Shown one piece after another: positions 53,885 through 63,168 of a stretch of DNA of 64,000 nt. Every line of letters starts with the position of its first letter. Positions within the stretch are counted from its first letter, which is position 1. Both the position numbers and the translations under genes were made by a program. Under the pieces are notes generated by a model. That model was not told the DNA's origin. It made no database searches and saw only the letters and a list, made by a program, of their open reading frames with translations. Source of the DNA: Pseudomonas cerasi (lineage in GTDB: Bacteria > Pseudomonadota > Gammaproteobacteria > Pseudomonadales > Pseudomonadaceae); NCBI RefSeq assembly GCF_900074915.1, contig NZ_LT222319.1, forward strand, positions 2,327,001-2,391,000. The letters run 5' to 3'.

Positions 53885-55237
53885 TCAACGCACCAGGCAA
53901 GGCTGCTTGTTATTGAATTTCCAGTCCGGGATCAGAAACTGCATGGCCACGGCGTCGTTACGCGCGCCCAGGCCCATGCCTTTATAGAGTTCGTGAGCCT
54001 TGGCCAACTGGTCCATGTCCAGCTCGACACCGAGCCCCGGTTTCTTAGGGACCTCGACCTTGCCACCGACGATTTGCAGTGGCGCCTTGGTCAGACGCTG
54101 GCCGTCCTGCCAGATCCAGTGCGTATCGATTGCGGTGATAGTGCCCGGTGCTGCAGCGGCGACGTGGGTGAACATCGCCAAGGAAATATCGAAATGGTTG
54201 TTGGAGTGCGATCCCCAGGTCAGGCCCCACTCGTTGCACATCTGCGCCACGCGTACCGAGCCCTGCATGGTCCAGAAGTGCGGGTCGGCCAGTGGGATAT
54301 CCACTGACTGCAACTGAATGGCGTGGCCCATTTCCCGCCAGTCGGTAGCGATCATGTTGGTAGCTGTCTTGAGGCCGGTAACACGGCGGAACTCGGCCAT
54401 CACTTCACGCCCGGAATAACCGTTTTCCGCGCCACACGGGTCTTCGGCGTAGGCCAGCACATGATGCTGATCGCGGCACAGGCGGATCGCTTCCTTGAGC
54501 GACCAGGCACCGTTCGGGTCCAGCGTAATGCGCGCCTCGGGGAAGCGTTCGGCGAGTGCGGTCACCGCTTCGATTTCCTGGTCGCCGCTCAGTACGCCGC
54601 CCTTGAGCTTGAAGTCCTGAAAGCCGTAACGCTGATGCGCGGCCTCGGCCAGGCGTACTACGGCCTCCGGTGTCAGTGCTTCTTCATGGCGGATGCGGAA
54701 CCAGTCATTATCGGCCTCGGGTTCGCTGCGGTAGGCCAGATCGGTTTTGCGCTGGTCGCCGACATAAAACAGGTAACCGAGCATTTCGACCTGATCGCGT
54801 TGCTGACCTTCGCCCAGCAATGCGGCAACCGGTACTTCCAGATGCTGGCCGAGCAGGTCGAGGAGCGCCGCTTCCAGTGCGGTGACCGCATGAATGGCAA
54901 TGCGCAGGTCGAATGTCTGCAAGCCGCGGCCACCGGCGTCCCGATCGGCAAACGCCTTGCGTGCCTCGTTGAGGATCTTCTGGTAGGTGCCGATGCTGCT
55001 GCCGACGACCAGCGATCGCGCGTCTTCCAGCGTCTGGCGAATCAGCTCGCCGCCAGGTACTTCGCCCACGCCGACATGCCCGGCATTGTCCTTGAGAATG
55101 ACCACGTTGCGAGTGAAGTAGGGGCCATGTGCGCCACTCAGATTGAGCAGCATGTCGTCATGGCCCGCCACGGGCACGACCTGCATCTCGGTAATGACGG
55201 GGGTCTTGCTGGTGATATTGGATTGCTGAATATTCAT
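53885..55237 (-). CDS. gudD: D-glucarate dehydratase
   Basis: A 450-residue enolase-superfamily dehydratase, the usual length. Catalytic residues are readable by alignment with E. coli GudD: KLK (210-212), Asp240 and Asn242 in TLDPNGAW, Glu265 in AEDP, Asn294, and His344 in [10 protein letters not shown]. It converts D-glucarate (and L-idarate) to 5-keto-4-deoxyglucarate in the cytoplasm. ATG 55237 is the start: it follows GGACCCGTC and matches the family N-terminus; the open frame to 55390 reads into the transporter spacer. It lies 64 nt after the MFS gene, in the same direction, and ends in a strong terminator, so the two form an operon. Confidence 0.95.
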   Translation of the reverse strand: MNIQQSNITSKTPVITEMQVVPVAGHDDMLLNLSGAHGPYFTRNVVILKDNAGHVGVGEVPGGELIRQTLEDARSLVVGSSIGTYQKILNEARKAFADRDAGGRGLQTFDLRIAIHAVTALEAALLDLLGQHLEVPVAALLGEGQQRDQVEMLGYLFYVGDQRKTDLAYRSEPEADNDWFRIRHEEALTPEAVVRLAEAAHQRYGFQDFKLKGGVLSGDQEIEAVTALAERFPEARITLDPNGAWSLKEAIRLCRDQHHVLAYAEDPCGAENGYSGREVMAEFRRVTGLKTATNMIATDWREMGHAIQLQSVDIPLADPHFWTMQGSVRVAQMCNEWGLTWGSHSNNHFDISLAMFTHVAAAAPGTITAIDTHWIWQDGQRLTKAPLQIVGGKVEVPKKPGLGVELDMDQLAKAHELYKGMGLGARNDAVAMQFLIPDWKFNNKQPCLVR

Positions 55238-55301
55238 GACGGGTCCTTTAAACGTAAGGCCTTGAAAATATGACCGATGAAAAAGTGGCTGCGCATGTGT
55301 G

Positions 55302-56648
55302 TCAGTGGGTCGCCGGCGTCTGAATGGCGGCGACCGGTGTCGCGCCAGGTTTGGGGGTGTTGCGCGCGGCGAAAACAATGATCGCGGCAATGATCGACGT
55401 GGCTGTCAGGCCATACAGCCCGCCCTGGATCGAGCCGGTGTGTTCTTCCAGCAGGCCGAAGGTAGTCGGTGCTACGAAGCCGCCGAGGTTGCCCACCGAA
55501 TTGATCAGCGCGATGACCGCTGCGGCGATCCGTGCGTCCAGATAGGCCTGCGGGATCGGCCAGAACAGCGAAGAAGCCGACTTGAAACCCAGCGCTGCAA
55601 AGCAGATGGCAACGAAAGCGAAGATCGGGCTTCCGGTGGTCGACATGAACATCCCGGCAGCGGCAATCAGCAGGGCAATGGCTACCCAGGCCTGCTGGCG
55701 TTTCCATTTGGTGGACAGCGTGGCGAACACGTACATGCCGATGATCGACAGCAGCCACGGAATGGAGTTGAACATGCCGACTTCGAAGTCAGTCAGGCTG
55801 CCCATTTTGCGGATGATGCTCGGCAGCCAGAACGTCGCTGCGTAAATCGTCAGCTGGATGAAGAAGTAGATCAGGCAGAACAGAATGATCTGACCGTCCT
55901 TGAGCAGCTTGCCGATGGAAGCCTTGACCGGCGTCGCGGCTTCGCGAGCAGCCTGTTCGGCATCGATGGCGTTGACCAGCGCATCCTGTTCTTCGCGGGT
56001 CAGCCACTTGGCATCGTGCGGTTTGGAGTCCAGCCAGAACCAGACGAAGAAGCACAGACCGACCGAGAACATGCCTTCGATGAAATACATCCACTGCCAG
56101 CCTTTAAGGCCGAAACCGGTGATTTGCAGCAGCAGGCCGGACAACGGGCCCGAGATCAGCGAGGCAATGGCCGAGCCGCTGAGGAAGATGGCAATCGCCT
56201 TGCCACGCTCGACGCCAGGCAGCCAGCGGGTGAAGTAGTAGATCACGCCTGGAAAGAAGCCGGCCTCGGCCACACCGAGCAGAAAGCGCAGGATGTAGAA
56301 GTGGGTTTCGTTCTGGATGAAGGCCATGCAGGCGGCGACGATGCCCCAGGTGAGCATGATTCGCGTCAGCCAGATACGCGCACCGACTTTCTGCAGCAGG
56401 ATGTTGGAAGGGACTTCGAAGAGGGCATAGCCGATGAAGAACAGTCCGGCACCCAGGCCGTAGGCTGCTGCGCCGATGCCCAGGTCATGCTCCATGTGCG
56501 AACGCACGAACCCGATGTTGACCCGGTCGATGTAGTTGACGATGAACATGATGACGAAAAGCGGCAGGACGTGACGTTTGACCTTCGATACGGCTGAATT
56601 CAGAGCCGAACCTGTGCCGTCGGCCATCCTGGAATTGGATGTGCTCAC
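55302..56648 (-). CDS. gudP: MFS transporter, glucarate/galactarate (ACS-family) type
   Basis: A 448-residue anion:cation symporter-type MFS protein with about 12 membrane segments. Seen: [17 protein letters not shown] in segment 1, the loop motif [15 protein letters not shown], and [15 protein letters not shown] in segment 4. Its place directly upstream of gudD indicates glucarate uptake. GTG 56648 has GGGAG about 9 nt upstream; GTG 56663 or ATG 56612 are alternatives. It is divergent from a FadR-type regulator, with operator-like repeats between them. Confidence 0.87.
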   Translation of the reverse strand: MSTSNSRMADGTGSALNSAVSKVKRHVLPLFVIMFIVNYIDRVNIGFVRSHMEHDLGIGAAAYGLGAGLFFIGYALFEVPSNILLQKVGARIWLTRIMLTWGIVAACMAFIQNETHFYILRFLLGVAEAGFFPGVIYYFTRWLPGVERGKAIAIFLSGSAIASLISGPLSGLLLQITGFGLKGWQWMYFIEGMFSVGLCFFVWFWLDSKPHDAKWLTREEQDALVNAIDAEQAAREAATPVKASIGKLLKDGQIILFCLIYFFIQLTIYAATFWLPSIIRKMGSLTDFEVGMFNSIPWLLSIIGMYVFATLSTKWKRQQAWVAIALLIAAAGMFMSTTGSPIFAFVAICFAALGFKSASSLFWPIPQAYLDARIAAAVIALINSVGNLGGFVAPTTFGLLEEHTGSIQGGLYGLTATSIIAAIIVFAARNTPKPGATPVAAIQTPATH

Positions 56649-56710
56649 AGTTGAATCTCCCACTCGTTGTTTTTATGCGGGTATGTGCGAAGTGTGTCCT
56701 TCGCATTGTC

Positions 56711-56725
56711 GGTCATCATACAAGT
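56711..56725. promoter_or_regulatory. Operator-like site in front of gudP
   Basis: GGTCATCATACAAGT shares ATACAAGT and most of its left half with the near-palindrome at 56961-56975. It lies about 65 nt upstream of the gudP start, where a repressor could block transcription. Confidence 0.4.
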
Positions 56726-56960
56726 AAATGGTGGTTGTGCAATCCCCTTGCGGTGACGATCCGCAAGATTATTAAACTCTGATCGGCTGCCGATGTGCAG
56801 GTGTGTGGGGGCTGTATGATGGTGTTAATTTAAAGTTTATGACCAGTAAATACTGGGGTTTTAGATCGTGCGTATCCGTTGATGCCTGGTCGGGACCTTG
56901 AACGTAGTGGCTGATGGTAGGCGGTGTGGATGGACACAGGAACTTTGACAGTCGGGAATG

Positions 56961-56975
56961 ACTTATAATACAAGT
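56961..56975. promoter_or_regulatory. Operator-like near-palindrome in front of the FadR-type regulator
   Basis: ACTTATAATACAAGT is a near-palindrome (ACTT-TA-TA-AAGT on both strands) overlapping the likely -10 region that follows TTGACA at 56945-56950. The position suits autoregulation by the downstream GntR protein. Confidence 0.45.
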
Positions 56976-57088
56976 AAGACAACTGTGCAGGGCGTTTAAA
57001 TCCGGCTTTCAAACGCAACCAGCCCGGCATTTGCGCTGCCACGGCCGTGATACGGCAGCTTAACCAGACAAGTCAGGATTCACTCACC

Positions 57089-57802
57089 ATGCAAGAGCCC
57101 GCCGGTACTGCGCCCAAACGCCGTCAGCACAGCCTGGCCACTGATCTGGTCACCGAACTGAGCCAGCGCATCCTGCTCGGCAAGATCGCACCGGGTCAGA
57201 AGCTGCCGTCCGAGAACCAGATCGTCCGTGAGCACGGCGTCAGCCGCACGGTGGTGCGTGAAGCGATTTCCAAATTGCAGGCGTCCGGGTTGGTGGTGAC
57301 CCATCACGGCATCGGCACGTTCGTGCTCGAACGCAGTGACCAGACGGGACTGCGCCTCAAAGTCGAAACGGTATCCAGAGTGCGCGATATCATCGAACTG
57401 CGTATCGGCCTGGAAACCCAGGCCGTGGCGCTGGCGGCTGTGCGCCGCACCGATGAGCAACTGGCGGCCATGCGTCAGGCGCTGGACGACTATCAGGACC
57501 TGCTGGCCAACGACGACAGCTGCGTCGAGGCTGACAAACACTTTCACATGCTGATCGCCGAAGCCACTGGCAATCCGTATTTTCTGGAGATCATGCAACA
57601 CCTGGGTAGCGCGATCATTCCGCGCAGCCGCATCGCATCGAGCGAGCGCGCAGGCAACAACCTCGCGCATCAGGGCTATCTGGCCAACCTCGAACACGAA
57701 GCACTGCTCAGCGCCATTCGCCGCAAGGACCCGGATGCAGCACGTGCGGCGATGTGGACACACCTGAGCAACAGCCGTGAGCGGCTGGTTCCGCTGGAGT
57801 AG
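57089..57802 (+). CDS. GntR-family regulator, FadR subfamily (FCD domain)
   Basis: A 237-residue regulator. The winged helix is at about 14-78 (SLATDLVTELSQRILLGKIA, GVSRTVVREAISKLQASGL, HHGIGTFVLE). The all-helical FCD domain follows (VRDIIELRIGLETQAVALAA, DKHFHMLIAEATGNPYF), with the metal-binding Asp/His pattern typical of FadR-type sugar-acid regulators. ATG 57089 is chosen over GTG 57047. It is divergent from gudP-gudD and is the most likely regulator of that operon, with glucarate or an intermediate as ligand (inference). Confidence 0.9.
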   Translation: MQEPAGTAPKRRQHSLATDLVTELSQRILLGKIAPGQKLPSENQIVREHGVSRTVVREAISKLQASGLVVTHHGIGTFVLERSDQTGLRLKVETVSRVRDIIELRIGLETQAVALAAVRRTDEQLAAMRQALDDYQDLLANDDSCVEADKHFHMLIAEATGNPYFLEIMQHLGSAIIPRSRIASSERAGNNLAHQGYLANLEHEALLSAIRRKDPDAARAAMWTHLSNSRERLVPLE

Positions 57803-57973
57803 ATGCGAACAAGTTCGCTCCCACAGAAGCCCCCCATGCTCGAGCGTACGGCAAAAATGCAGGAGCGAACGTGTTCGCGAAAAGGCCCGTACAGTCGCAG
57901 AAGATTCGGCGTTCAAAACACCGCCTTCGCGAACAAGCGAAGCGTCGCCCGGTTCGTCGCTCCTACAGAAGCC
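57803..57973. repeat. Cluster of three Pseudomonas REP-type elements
   Basis: Three related units in alternating directions: 57803-57831 (reads GAGCGAACTTGTTCGC on the minus strand), 57859-57884 (AGGAGCGAACGTGTTCGCGA on the plus strand) and about 57923-57973 (minus strand, GTAGGAGCGACGAACCGGGC to GCTTGTTCGCGAAGG). Each has a GGAGCGA head and a short stem. They lie between convergent genes, the usual site for REP sequences, and may act as bidirectional terminators. Confidence 0.8.
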
Positions 57974-58015
57974 TGGCGCCCCCGGTATCGACGATACAAG
58001 GGAGGCGGTTGCGTA

Positions 58016-59185
58016 CTACGGTGTTGCGTTCAGCACGCCGAGCATCACTTGGGTCTGCCACTCGAAATACGGGTTGAACGTCAGGCGCGCATGGATCTTG
58101 CCCGGTTCGGTGTAACCCCAGTCCGAATACCATACCGGCTCGCCTGCCATGCACTTCGCGGTGTCCGGCGTGCTCTGGCCGTTCCAGCAGATACGCTGGC
58201 TGCCGGATACGCCGTAAAGCGGATTGTCCGCTGAAAAAAGCAGGCCCATGTGTGAAAAGCGGCTGATGCGGTATTCCGGCAGGTAGTCCTTGCGCACCTC
58301 GACGCGCGGCGTATTGGCCGCGCGGGCGGGCAGGTCGCCGTACCAGATCAGGCGACTGGCGGGATTGCTGAAGCGCTGGCTGAAATTATCCAGCACGTAA
58401 TCAGTGTCGAGTACTGAGTCGTGCTCGGCGATGGCGATGAATACCGGCTTGTCATAGCGACGCTGATGCAGGCGGTCCTGGGCCAGCGCGCTGCTGCGAT
58501 AGAACTGGGCAAAACCATTGGTAGGCACGTTCATGTAGCGAACCGGCGTCTGCATCGGGCGCAGGCCTTGGTTCGGCGCGGCGAGCCAGGGGCGTGCCCA
58601 GCCGATCCACGGCGTCAGCCAGGCATAGCCGCTGTTGGAGCGAAATGCCGGCGAGAACAAGAGCAGCCCGGCGATTTCGTCATGCCCATAGGCGTAATCG
58701 AGGACCAGATTGGCACCGGTCGAAAAGCCTCCCAGATAGACCTTCGGCACTTCACGAGCGAGCAGTTGCGCCTGTTCGCGCACCACGCGCTGCCACTGTT
58801 CGAGGCGCACGTCGAGCATGTCTTCGGGCTTGGTGCCGTGCCCCGGCAACAAAACGGTTCGGACCAGATAACCCTGAGCGGCAAGCATCTGTGCAACGTC
58901 ATGAAACGACCACGCCGAATCCCCCAGGCCATGCACCAGCAGCACGCCGCCCTTGGGTGTCCCGCTCGGGGTCCACTGGCGTGGCTCGTTCCAGTCCAGC
59001 TCGGCCTGGTGGTCGGCGGTCTGAAAGTTGCGCTGGTTGCGAATCAGCTCGAGGGTCTGCTGACGGTAGTCTTCAAAGCGTTGTTTCGGCTCATCGCTTT
59101 CCGCCATTGACGTGCAGGCTTGCAGGGTCAACAGCGACAGCAGGCTGGCGAGTCGGAATTTGATCAAAAGGGGGCCTGTGCGCAC
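58016..59185 (-). CDS. Alpha/beta hydrolase lipoprotein (lysophospholipase/carboxylesterase-like)
   Basis: A protein of about 389 residues with lipoprotein signal LASLLSLLTLQAC, so it is probably anchored in the outer or inner membrane. The hydrolase domain has the oxyanion region GVLLVHGLGDSAWSF, the nucleophile motif GGFSTGANL, an aspartate in AIAEHDSVLD and a histidine in RFSHMGLLF. The substrate is unknown; a lipid or acyl ester is likely. The start is uncertain: GTG 59185 gives a short basic head; TTG 59167 is the alternative. It is divergent from the chemoreceptor gene. Confidence 0.82.
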   Translation of the reverse strand: MRTGPLLIKFRLASLLSLLTLQACTSMAESDEPKQRFEDYRQQTLELIRNQRNFQTADHQAELDWNEPRQWTPSGTPKGGVLLVHGLGDSAWSFHDVAQMLAAQGYLVRTVLLPGHGTKPEDMLDVRLEQWQRVVREQAQLLAREVPKVYLGGFSTGANLVLDYAYGHDEIAGLLLFSPAFRSNSGYAWLTPWIGWARPWLAAPNQGLRPMQTPVRYMNVPTNGFAQFYRSSALAQDRLHQRRYDKPVFIAIAEHDSVLDTDYVLDNFSQRFSNPASRLIWYGDLPARAANTPRVEVRKDYLPEYRISRFSHMGLLFSADNPLYGVSGSQRICWNGQSTPDTAKCMAGEPVWYSDWGYTEPGKIHARLTFNPYFEWQTQVMLGVLNATP

Positions 59186-59337
59186 ATATATGAGGGTTCA
59201 AAAGGTCGACGCGGGCACTCTGCCATGTACGTCGCGCCCGTGACTACTTTCAGGCACACTCGGGCGTTCTATAACTTCAACAAAATGTATCCATATGCCC
59301 AAGCATTGCAAGCCTCGCCACGCGCCTGGAGTCGTTC

Positions 59338-60570
59338 ATGTTCGCCCTTGATCGAGCGCTGGCCCAGGACATCGTCGACCGGGCCATGGCCATCCTGCCG
59401 TACAACGTCAATGTCATGGACTACCTGGGCATCATCATCGGCAGCGGTGATGCCGAGCGATTGTGTACCCGTCATGAAGGTGCGCAGCGAGTGCTGGCCA
59501 ACCGGCAGGTGGTGGAAATCGATTCTCTGGCAGCGTCACAGCTAGGGGGTGTCAAGCCGGGTGTCAACCTGCCGCTGATGCTCGATCATCAACTGGTAGG
59601 CGTGCTCGGCATCACCGGCGAGCAGGTTGCCAACGGCGACCTGACCCATACCATCGAGGTCGATGGCGAAGACGAAGTCACCCGGCTGTTGCGTGCCCTG
59701 GCGACGATGCAGATCAATCTGCGTGAAGCGATGCGCCACATCGGCAGTTCGGCCACGCAACTGGCATCGGCCGCCACCGAGCTCAACTCGGTCACCGAAG
59801 ACAGCTACCGCGGGCTGAACCAACAGAATGCGGAGATCGATCAGGCCGCCACGGCGATCAACGAAATGACCTCGGCAGTAGAAGAAGTTGCGCGTAATGC
59901 CGTGTCCACATCGGACGCCTCAAACCAGTCCAGCACCTCGGCGCTGGCGGGCCAGACGCGGGTGATCGAGACGGTGCAGTCGATCCAGACGCTGACCGAC
60001 AACGTGCAGGCCACCTCGACGCTGGTGCAAAACCTTGCCAATCAGTCGCAGGATATTGGCAAAGTGCTGGACGTGATCCGCTCGATTGCCGAGCAGACCA
60101 ACCTGTTGGCACTCAACGCCGCCATCGAGGCGGCACGGGCAGGCGAGTCGGGCCGCGGTTTCGCGGTGGTGGCGGACGAAGTCCGGGCATTGGCGCATCG
60201 CACCCAGCAGTCGACCCTGGAAATCGATTCGATGGTCAGCGCCATGCGCAGCGGTTCGGCGCAGGCACTCGACTCGATGAACACCAGCCGTGACCGGGCC
60301 GACTCGACGTTGGCACTGGCCAAGGGCGCGGGTGAGTCCTTGAGCGAAATCACCTCGTCGATCAACCAGATCTCCGAGCGCAATCTGGTGATTGCCAGCG
60401 CGGCTGAAGAGCAGGCGCAAGTGTCGCGTGAAGTTGATCGAAACATCGTCAACATTCGCGATCTGTCCATGCAGTCGACTCAGGGCGCCAACCAGATCAG
60501 TGCGTCGAGCCATGAATTGTCGCGTCTGGCCGCTGACCTGAATCAGGTGGTCTCACGCTTCAAGGTGTAA
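59338..60570 (+). CDS. Soluble chemoreceptor: CdaR-type sugar-diacid-recognition domain fused to an MCP signalling domain
   Basis: A 410-residue protein with no membrane segment. Residues 5-95 match the N-terminal ligand domain of CdaR/SdaR, the glucarate/galactarate regulator: [69 protein letters not shown]. At residue 96 it switches to the end of a HAMP domain ([19 protein letters not shown]), then a complete MCP signalling domain with the conserved tip [20 protein letters not shown] (251-269) and methylation helices. So it should sense a sugar diacid in the cytoplasm and signal to CheA. GGAG lies 7 nt before ATG 59338. It is two genes from the glucarate operon. It could be a recombination product, but the frame is intact and the tip conserved. 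Confidence 0.87.
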   Translation: MFALDRALAQDIVDRAMAILPYNVNVMDYLGIIIGSGDAERLCTRHEGAQRVLANRQVVEIDSLAASQLGGVKPGVNLPLMLDHQLVGVLGITGEQVANGDLTHTIEVDGEDEVTRLLRALATMQINLREAMRHIGSSATQLASAATELNSVTEDSYRGLNQQNAEIDQAATAINEMTSAVEEVARNAVSTSDASNQSSTSALAGQTRVIETVQSIQTLTDNVQATSTLVQNLANQSQDIGKVLDVIRSIAEQTNLLALNAAIEAARAGESGRGFAVVADEVRALAHRTQQSTLEIDSMVSAMRSGSAQALDSMNTSRDRADSTLALAKGAGESLSEITSSINQISERNLVIASAAEEQAQVSREVDRNIVNIRDLSMQSTQGANQISASSHELSRLAADLNQVVSRFKV

Positions 60571-60695
60571 AACCCTACATTGATACAGGTTGTGTCCGCT
60601 TGCCGACGATCGACCGGACGCGCATTATGCCCTCGGTCGAAATGACCTCCGGTACAGTCTGGGCACAACCTTATCGAAGGGGGCGGCATCGCTTC

Positions 60696-61940
60696 ATGAA
60701 TAACAATAATCAAACCTTCAGCAGTTGGCTGCGCTCGCCAGCCCATCACCAGTGGCTGGCCCTGGAAGGCAATCGTCTGTTGACCTTCGCCAAGGCCTCC
60801 AGACTGGACAACGGCTTTGGCAGTCTTGATGACTACGGTCGGCTGATGGTCGGTGCCACCGCAGGAACCATGAACACTGCGCGCATGACCCACTGTTTTG
60901 CCATGGCCCATGCGCAGGGCATTCCCGGTTGTGCTGCGCTGGTCGATCACGGTATCGCCGCGTTGCAAGGCCCGTTGCACGATGCCGAACATGGCGGCTG
61001 GTTCAGCGCCGCGCTCGAAGACGGCGGCAAGACCGACAAACAGGCTTATCTGCATGCGTTCGTTGCCCTGGCGGCCAGTTCCGCCGTGGTGGCGGGGCGG
61101 CCTGGGGCGCAGGCATTGCTGTCCGACGTCATCCAGATCATCCAGACGCATTTCTGGAGCGAGCAGGAAGGCGCCATGCGTGAGTCGTTCGCGCGGGACT
61201 GGAGCAATGAAGAGACCTACCGCGGTGCCAACAGCAACATGCACAGCACCGAAGCTTTTCTCGCGCTCGCTGATGTGACCGGCGACGCGCAGTGGCTCGA
61301 CCGGGCGCTGAGCATCGTCGAGCGGGTTATCCACGAGCATGCCGGTGCCAACAATTTTCAGGTCGTCGAGCATTTCACCCAGGACTGGCAGCCGCTGGCC
61401 GATTACAACCGGGAAAACCCGGCCGACGGTTTCCGGCCCTTCGGCACCACGCCGGGGCATGCTTTCGAGTGGGCCCGGCTGGTGTTGCATCTGGAGGCTG
61501 CACGCCGTCAGGCCGGACGCGCCAACCCCGAATGGTTGCTGGACGACGCCCGCCAACTGTTTGCCAATGCCTGCCGGTACGGTTGGGATGTCGACGGTGC
61601 CCCGGGCATCGTTTACACCCTCGACTGGCAGAACCAGCCGGTAGTCCGTCATCGTCTGCACTGGACTCACTGCGAAGCGGCCGCTGCTGCTGCCGCATTG
61701 CTGCAACGTACCGGCGAGCAGCAGTATGAAGACTGGTATCGCTGTTTCTGGGAGTTCAACGAGACACTGTTCATCGATCACGAGCATGGCAGTTGGCGCC
61801 ATGAGCTGAACGAGCGCAACGAGCCCAGCGCAGACATATGGCCCGGCAAGCCGGACCTTTATCACGCCTATCAGGCCACGTTATTGCCGGTGTTGCCGCT
61901 GGCACCTAGCCTGGCCAGCGCCCTGGCGGGGCTGGAATGA
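60696..61940 (+). CDS. AGE-family epimerase/isomerase (YihS/mannose isomerase-like)
   Basis: A 414-residue (alpha/alpha)6-barrel isomerase, the size of E. coli YihS. Seen: RMTHCFAMAHAQG, a conserved arginine/asparagine block YRGANSNMHSTEAFLAL, TPGHAFEWARLVLHLEAAR and HWTHCEAAAAAAAL with active-site histidines. Relatives interconvert mannose, fructose and glucose or sulfoquinovose and its ketose. The substrate here is not fixed by sequence. ATG 60696 matches the family N-terminus. It follows the chemoreceptor by 125 nt. Confidence 0.87.
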   Translation: MNNNNQTFSSWLRSPAHHQWLALEGNRLLTFAKASRLDNGFGSLDDYGRLMVGATAGTMNTARMTHCFAMAHAQGIPGCAALVDHGIAALQGPLHDAEHGGWFSAALEDGGKTDKQAYLHAFVALAASSAVVAGRPGAQALLSDVIQIIQTHFWSEQEGAMRESFARDWSNEETYRGANSNMHSTEAFLALADVTGDAQWLDRALSIVERVIHEHAGANNFQVVEHFTQDWQPLADYNRENPADGFRPFGTTPGHAFEWARLVLHLEAARRQAGRANPEWLLDDARQLFANACRYGWDVDGAPGIVYTLDWQNQPVVRHRLHWTHCEAAAAAAALLQRTGEQQYEDWYRCFWEFNETLFIDHEHGSWRHELNERNEPSADIWPGKPDLYHAYQATLLPVLPLAPSLASALAGLE

Positions 61941-61973
61941 ACGGCTAGCGTCTGTTGAGCTTGAGATCGGAAG

Positions 61974-63062
61974 TCAAAGCGCAGGGATGCGTTTGTCGGT
62001 CAGGCGGATGATCTGCCTGGCCAGGAAGCTTCCGGTCAGGATCACGCCGAACAGGCGCAAGGTCTGCATCGCCAGCACGAAGCCGACGTCGGCATGCGTA
62101 TCGATGGCAATAATGGCCATGGTGTCCAGGCCGCCCGGGCTGGTCGCCAGGTATACCGAGAGATAATCCTTGCCCATCATCACCGCAATCAGCCAGGCCG
62201 ACACAGCACAGAGCACGATCAACAGCAGTGAGGCCAGAATCATCATCGGCAGTCGTCTCCAGACGTATTGCACCGTTGGCCGGTCGAAACGCAGGCCGAC
62301 GTAGCAGCCGATGGCACCGTAAGCGATGGGCAGCAACCAGGCTGGAACGCTGATCTGCATCACGCCACTCAGTTGCAGCGCGCCGCCGAGCATCAGCGGC
62401 ACGAGCAGGGCACCTGCCGGGAGACGCGAGCCGAGTGCCACGCCTGCGGCAATCACTGCAAGGCTCAGCGCCAGATCGACAAGGTCAAGGCTGGGCAAGA
62501 CCGCCGCACCGCTGTGCAGGGCCGCAGCGGAATCCGGGGTGCCGATGAAATGGCTGACCAGCGCGCCGATGGTGACCACGCAGACCACGCGCACATATTG
62601 CATGGTGGCGACAATGCGTGAGTCGGCACCGTAATCTTCGGACATCGCGACCATCGCCGAGGCCGCGCCCGGTGACGTGCCCCAGGCTGCCGTGTTGCTC
62701 GGAATGCCGGCAAAGCGCACCAGCACCAGTCCAACTGCCGCGCTCAGCACCACCGTGAGGATGGTCGCCAGGAGCATGACATGCCATGAATGAAGGGCGG
62801 TGAGCAGCACACTGACCGACATGGCATGCGCGATCAGCACGCCGACCGTGCCCTGACCGAGTTGAAAGGCCCGCTTGGGCATGCGGATGCTGGCACCTGA
62901 TACGCCAAAGCCTATGGCGACCAGCATCGGCCCGAGGAACATCGCAGCAGGCATATCGAACAGTTTGAGCAGTTGCCCGGCAATGCCGGCCATCAGGATC
63001 AGACCCGCCCATTGAGTCAGCGGGGAAAGGGAGGAAAGCGAAAAGCGTGAAGCGTTTGACAA
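61974..63062 (-). CDS. AbrB-family membrane transporter (COG3180)
   Basis: A 362-residue protein with about ten membrane segments in two related halves, each with a Gly-rich loop: AAWGTSPGAASAMVAMSEDY and YLATSPGGLDTMAIIAIDTH. This duplicated pattern defines the AbrB/YjbG-like family, once labelled ammonia monooxygenase; function is unproven, and transport is likely. The start is TTG 63062 with AAGGAG 8 nt upstream, which decides it. It is divergent from a LysR gene, with 106 nt between, so the LysR protein probably controls it. Confidence 0.85.
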   Translation of the reverse strand: MSNASRFSLSSLSPLTQWAGLILMAGIAGQLLKLFDMPAAMFLGPMLVAIGFGVSGASIRMPKRAFQLGQGTVGVLIAHAMSVSVLLTALHSWHVMLLATILTVVLSAAVGLVLVRFAGIPSNTAAWGTSPGAASAMVAMSEDYGADSRIVATMQYVRVVCVVTIGALVSHFIGTPDSAAALHSGAAVLPSLDLVDLALSLAVIAAGVALGSRLPAGALLVPLMLGGALQLSGVMQISVPAWLLPIAYGAIGCYVGLRFDRPTVQYVWRRLPMMILASLLLIVLCAVSAWLIAVMMGKDYLSVYLATSPGGLDTMAIIAIDTHADVGFVLAMQTLRLFGVILTGSFLARQIIRLTDKRIPAL

Positions 63063-63168
63063 GGACGTTCTCCTTGATTGGGGTGAATCACATGCGCACA
63101 GTATCGACTTCCCAACCCATCAAGTCTATTTTCTAATAATCATGAATTGATAACTTTGGTTGATAGAT

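Larger units (their letters stand above)
56649..57088. other. Divergent control region between gudP and its GntR-type regulator
   Basis: About 440 bases without a credible gene. It contains two copies of ATACAAGTAA (56718-56727 and 56968-56977) and a perfect 7-bp inverted repeat, CTTGCGG / CCGCAAG (56747-56753 and 56761-56767). TTGACA at 56945-56950 may be a -35 element for the regulator. Confidence 0.55.
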
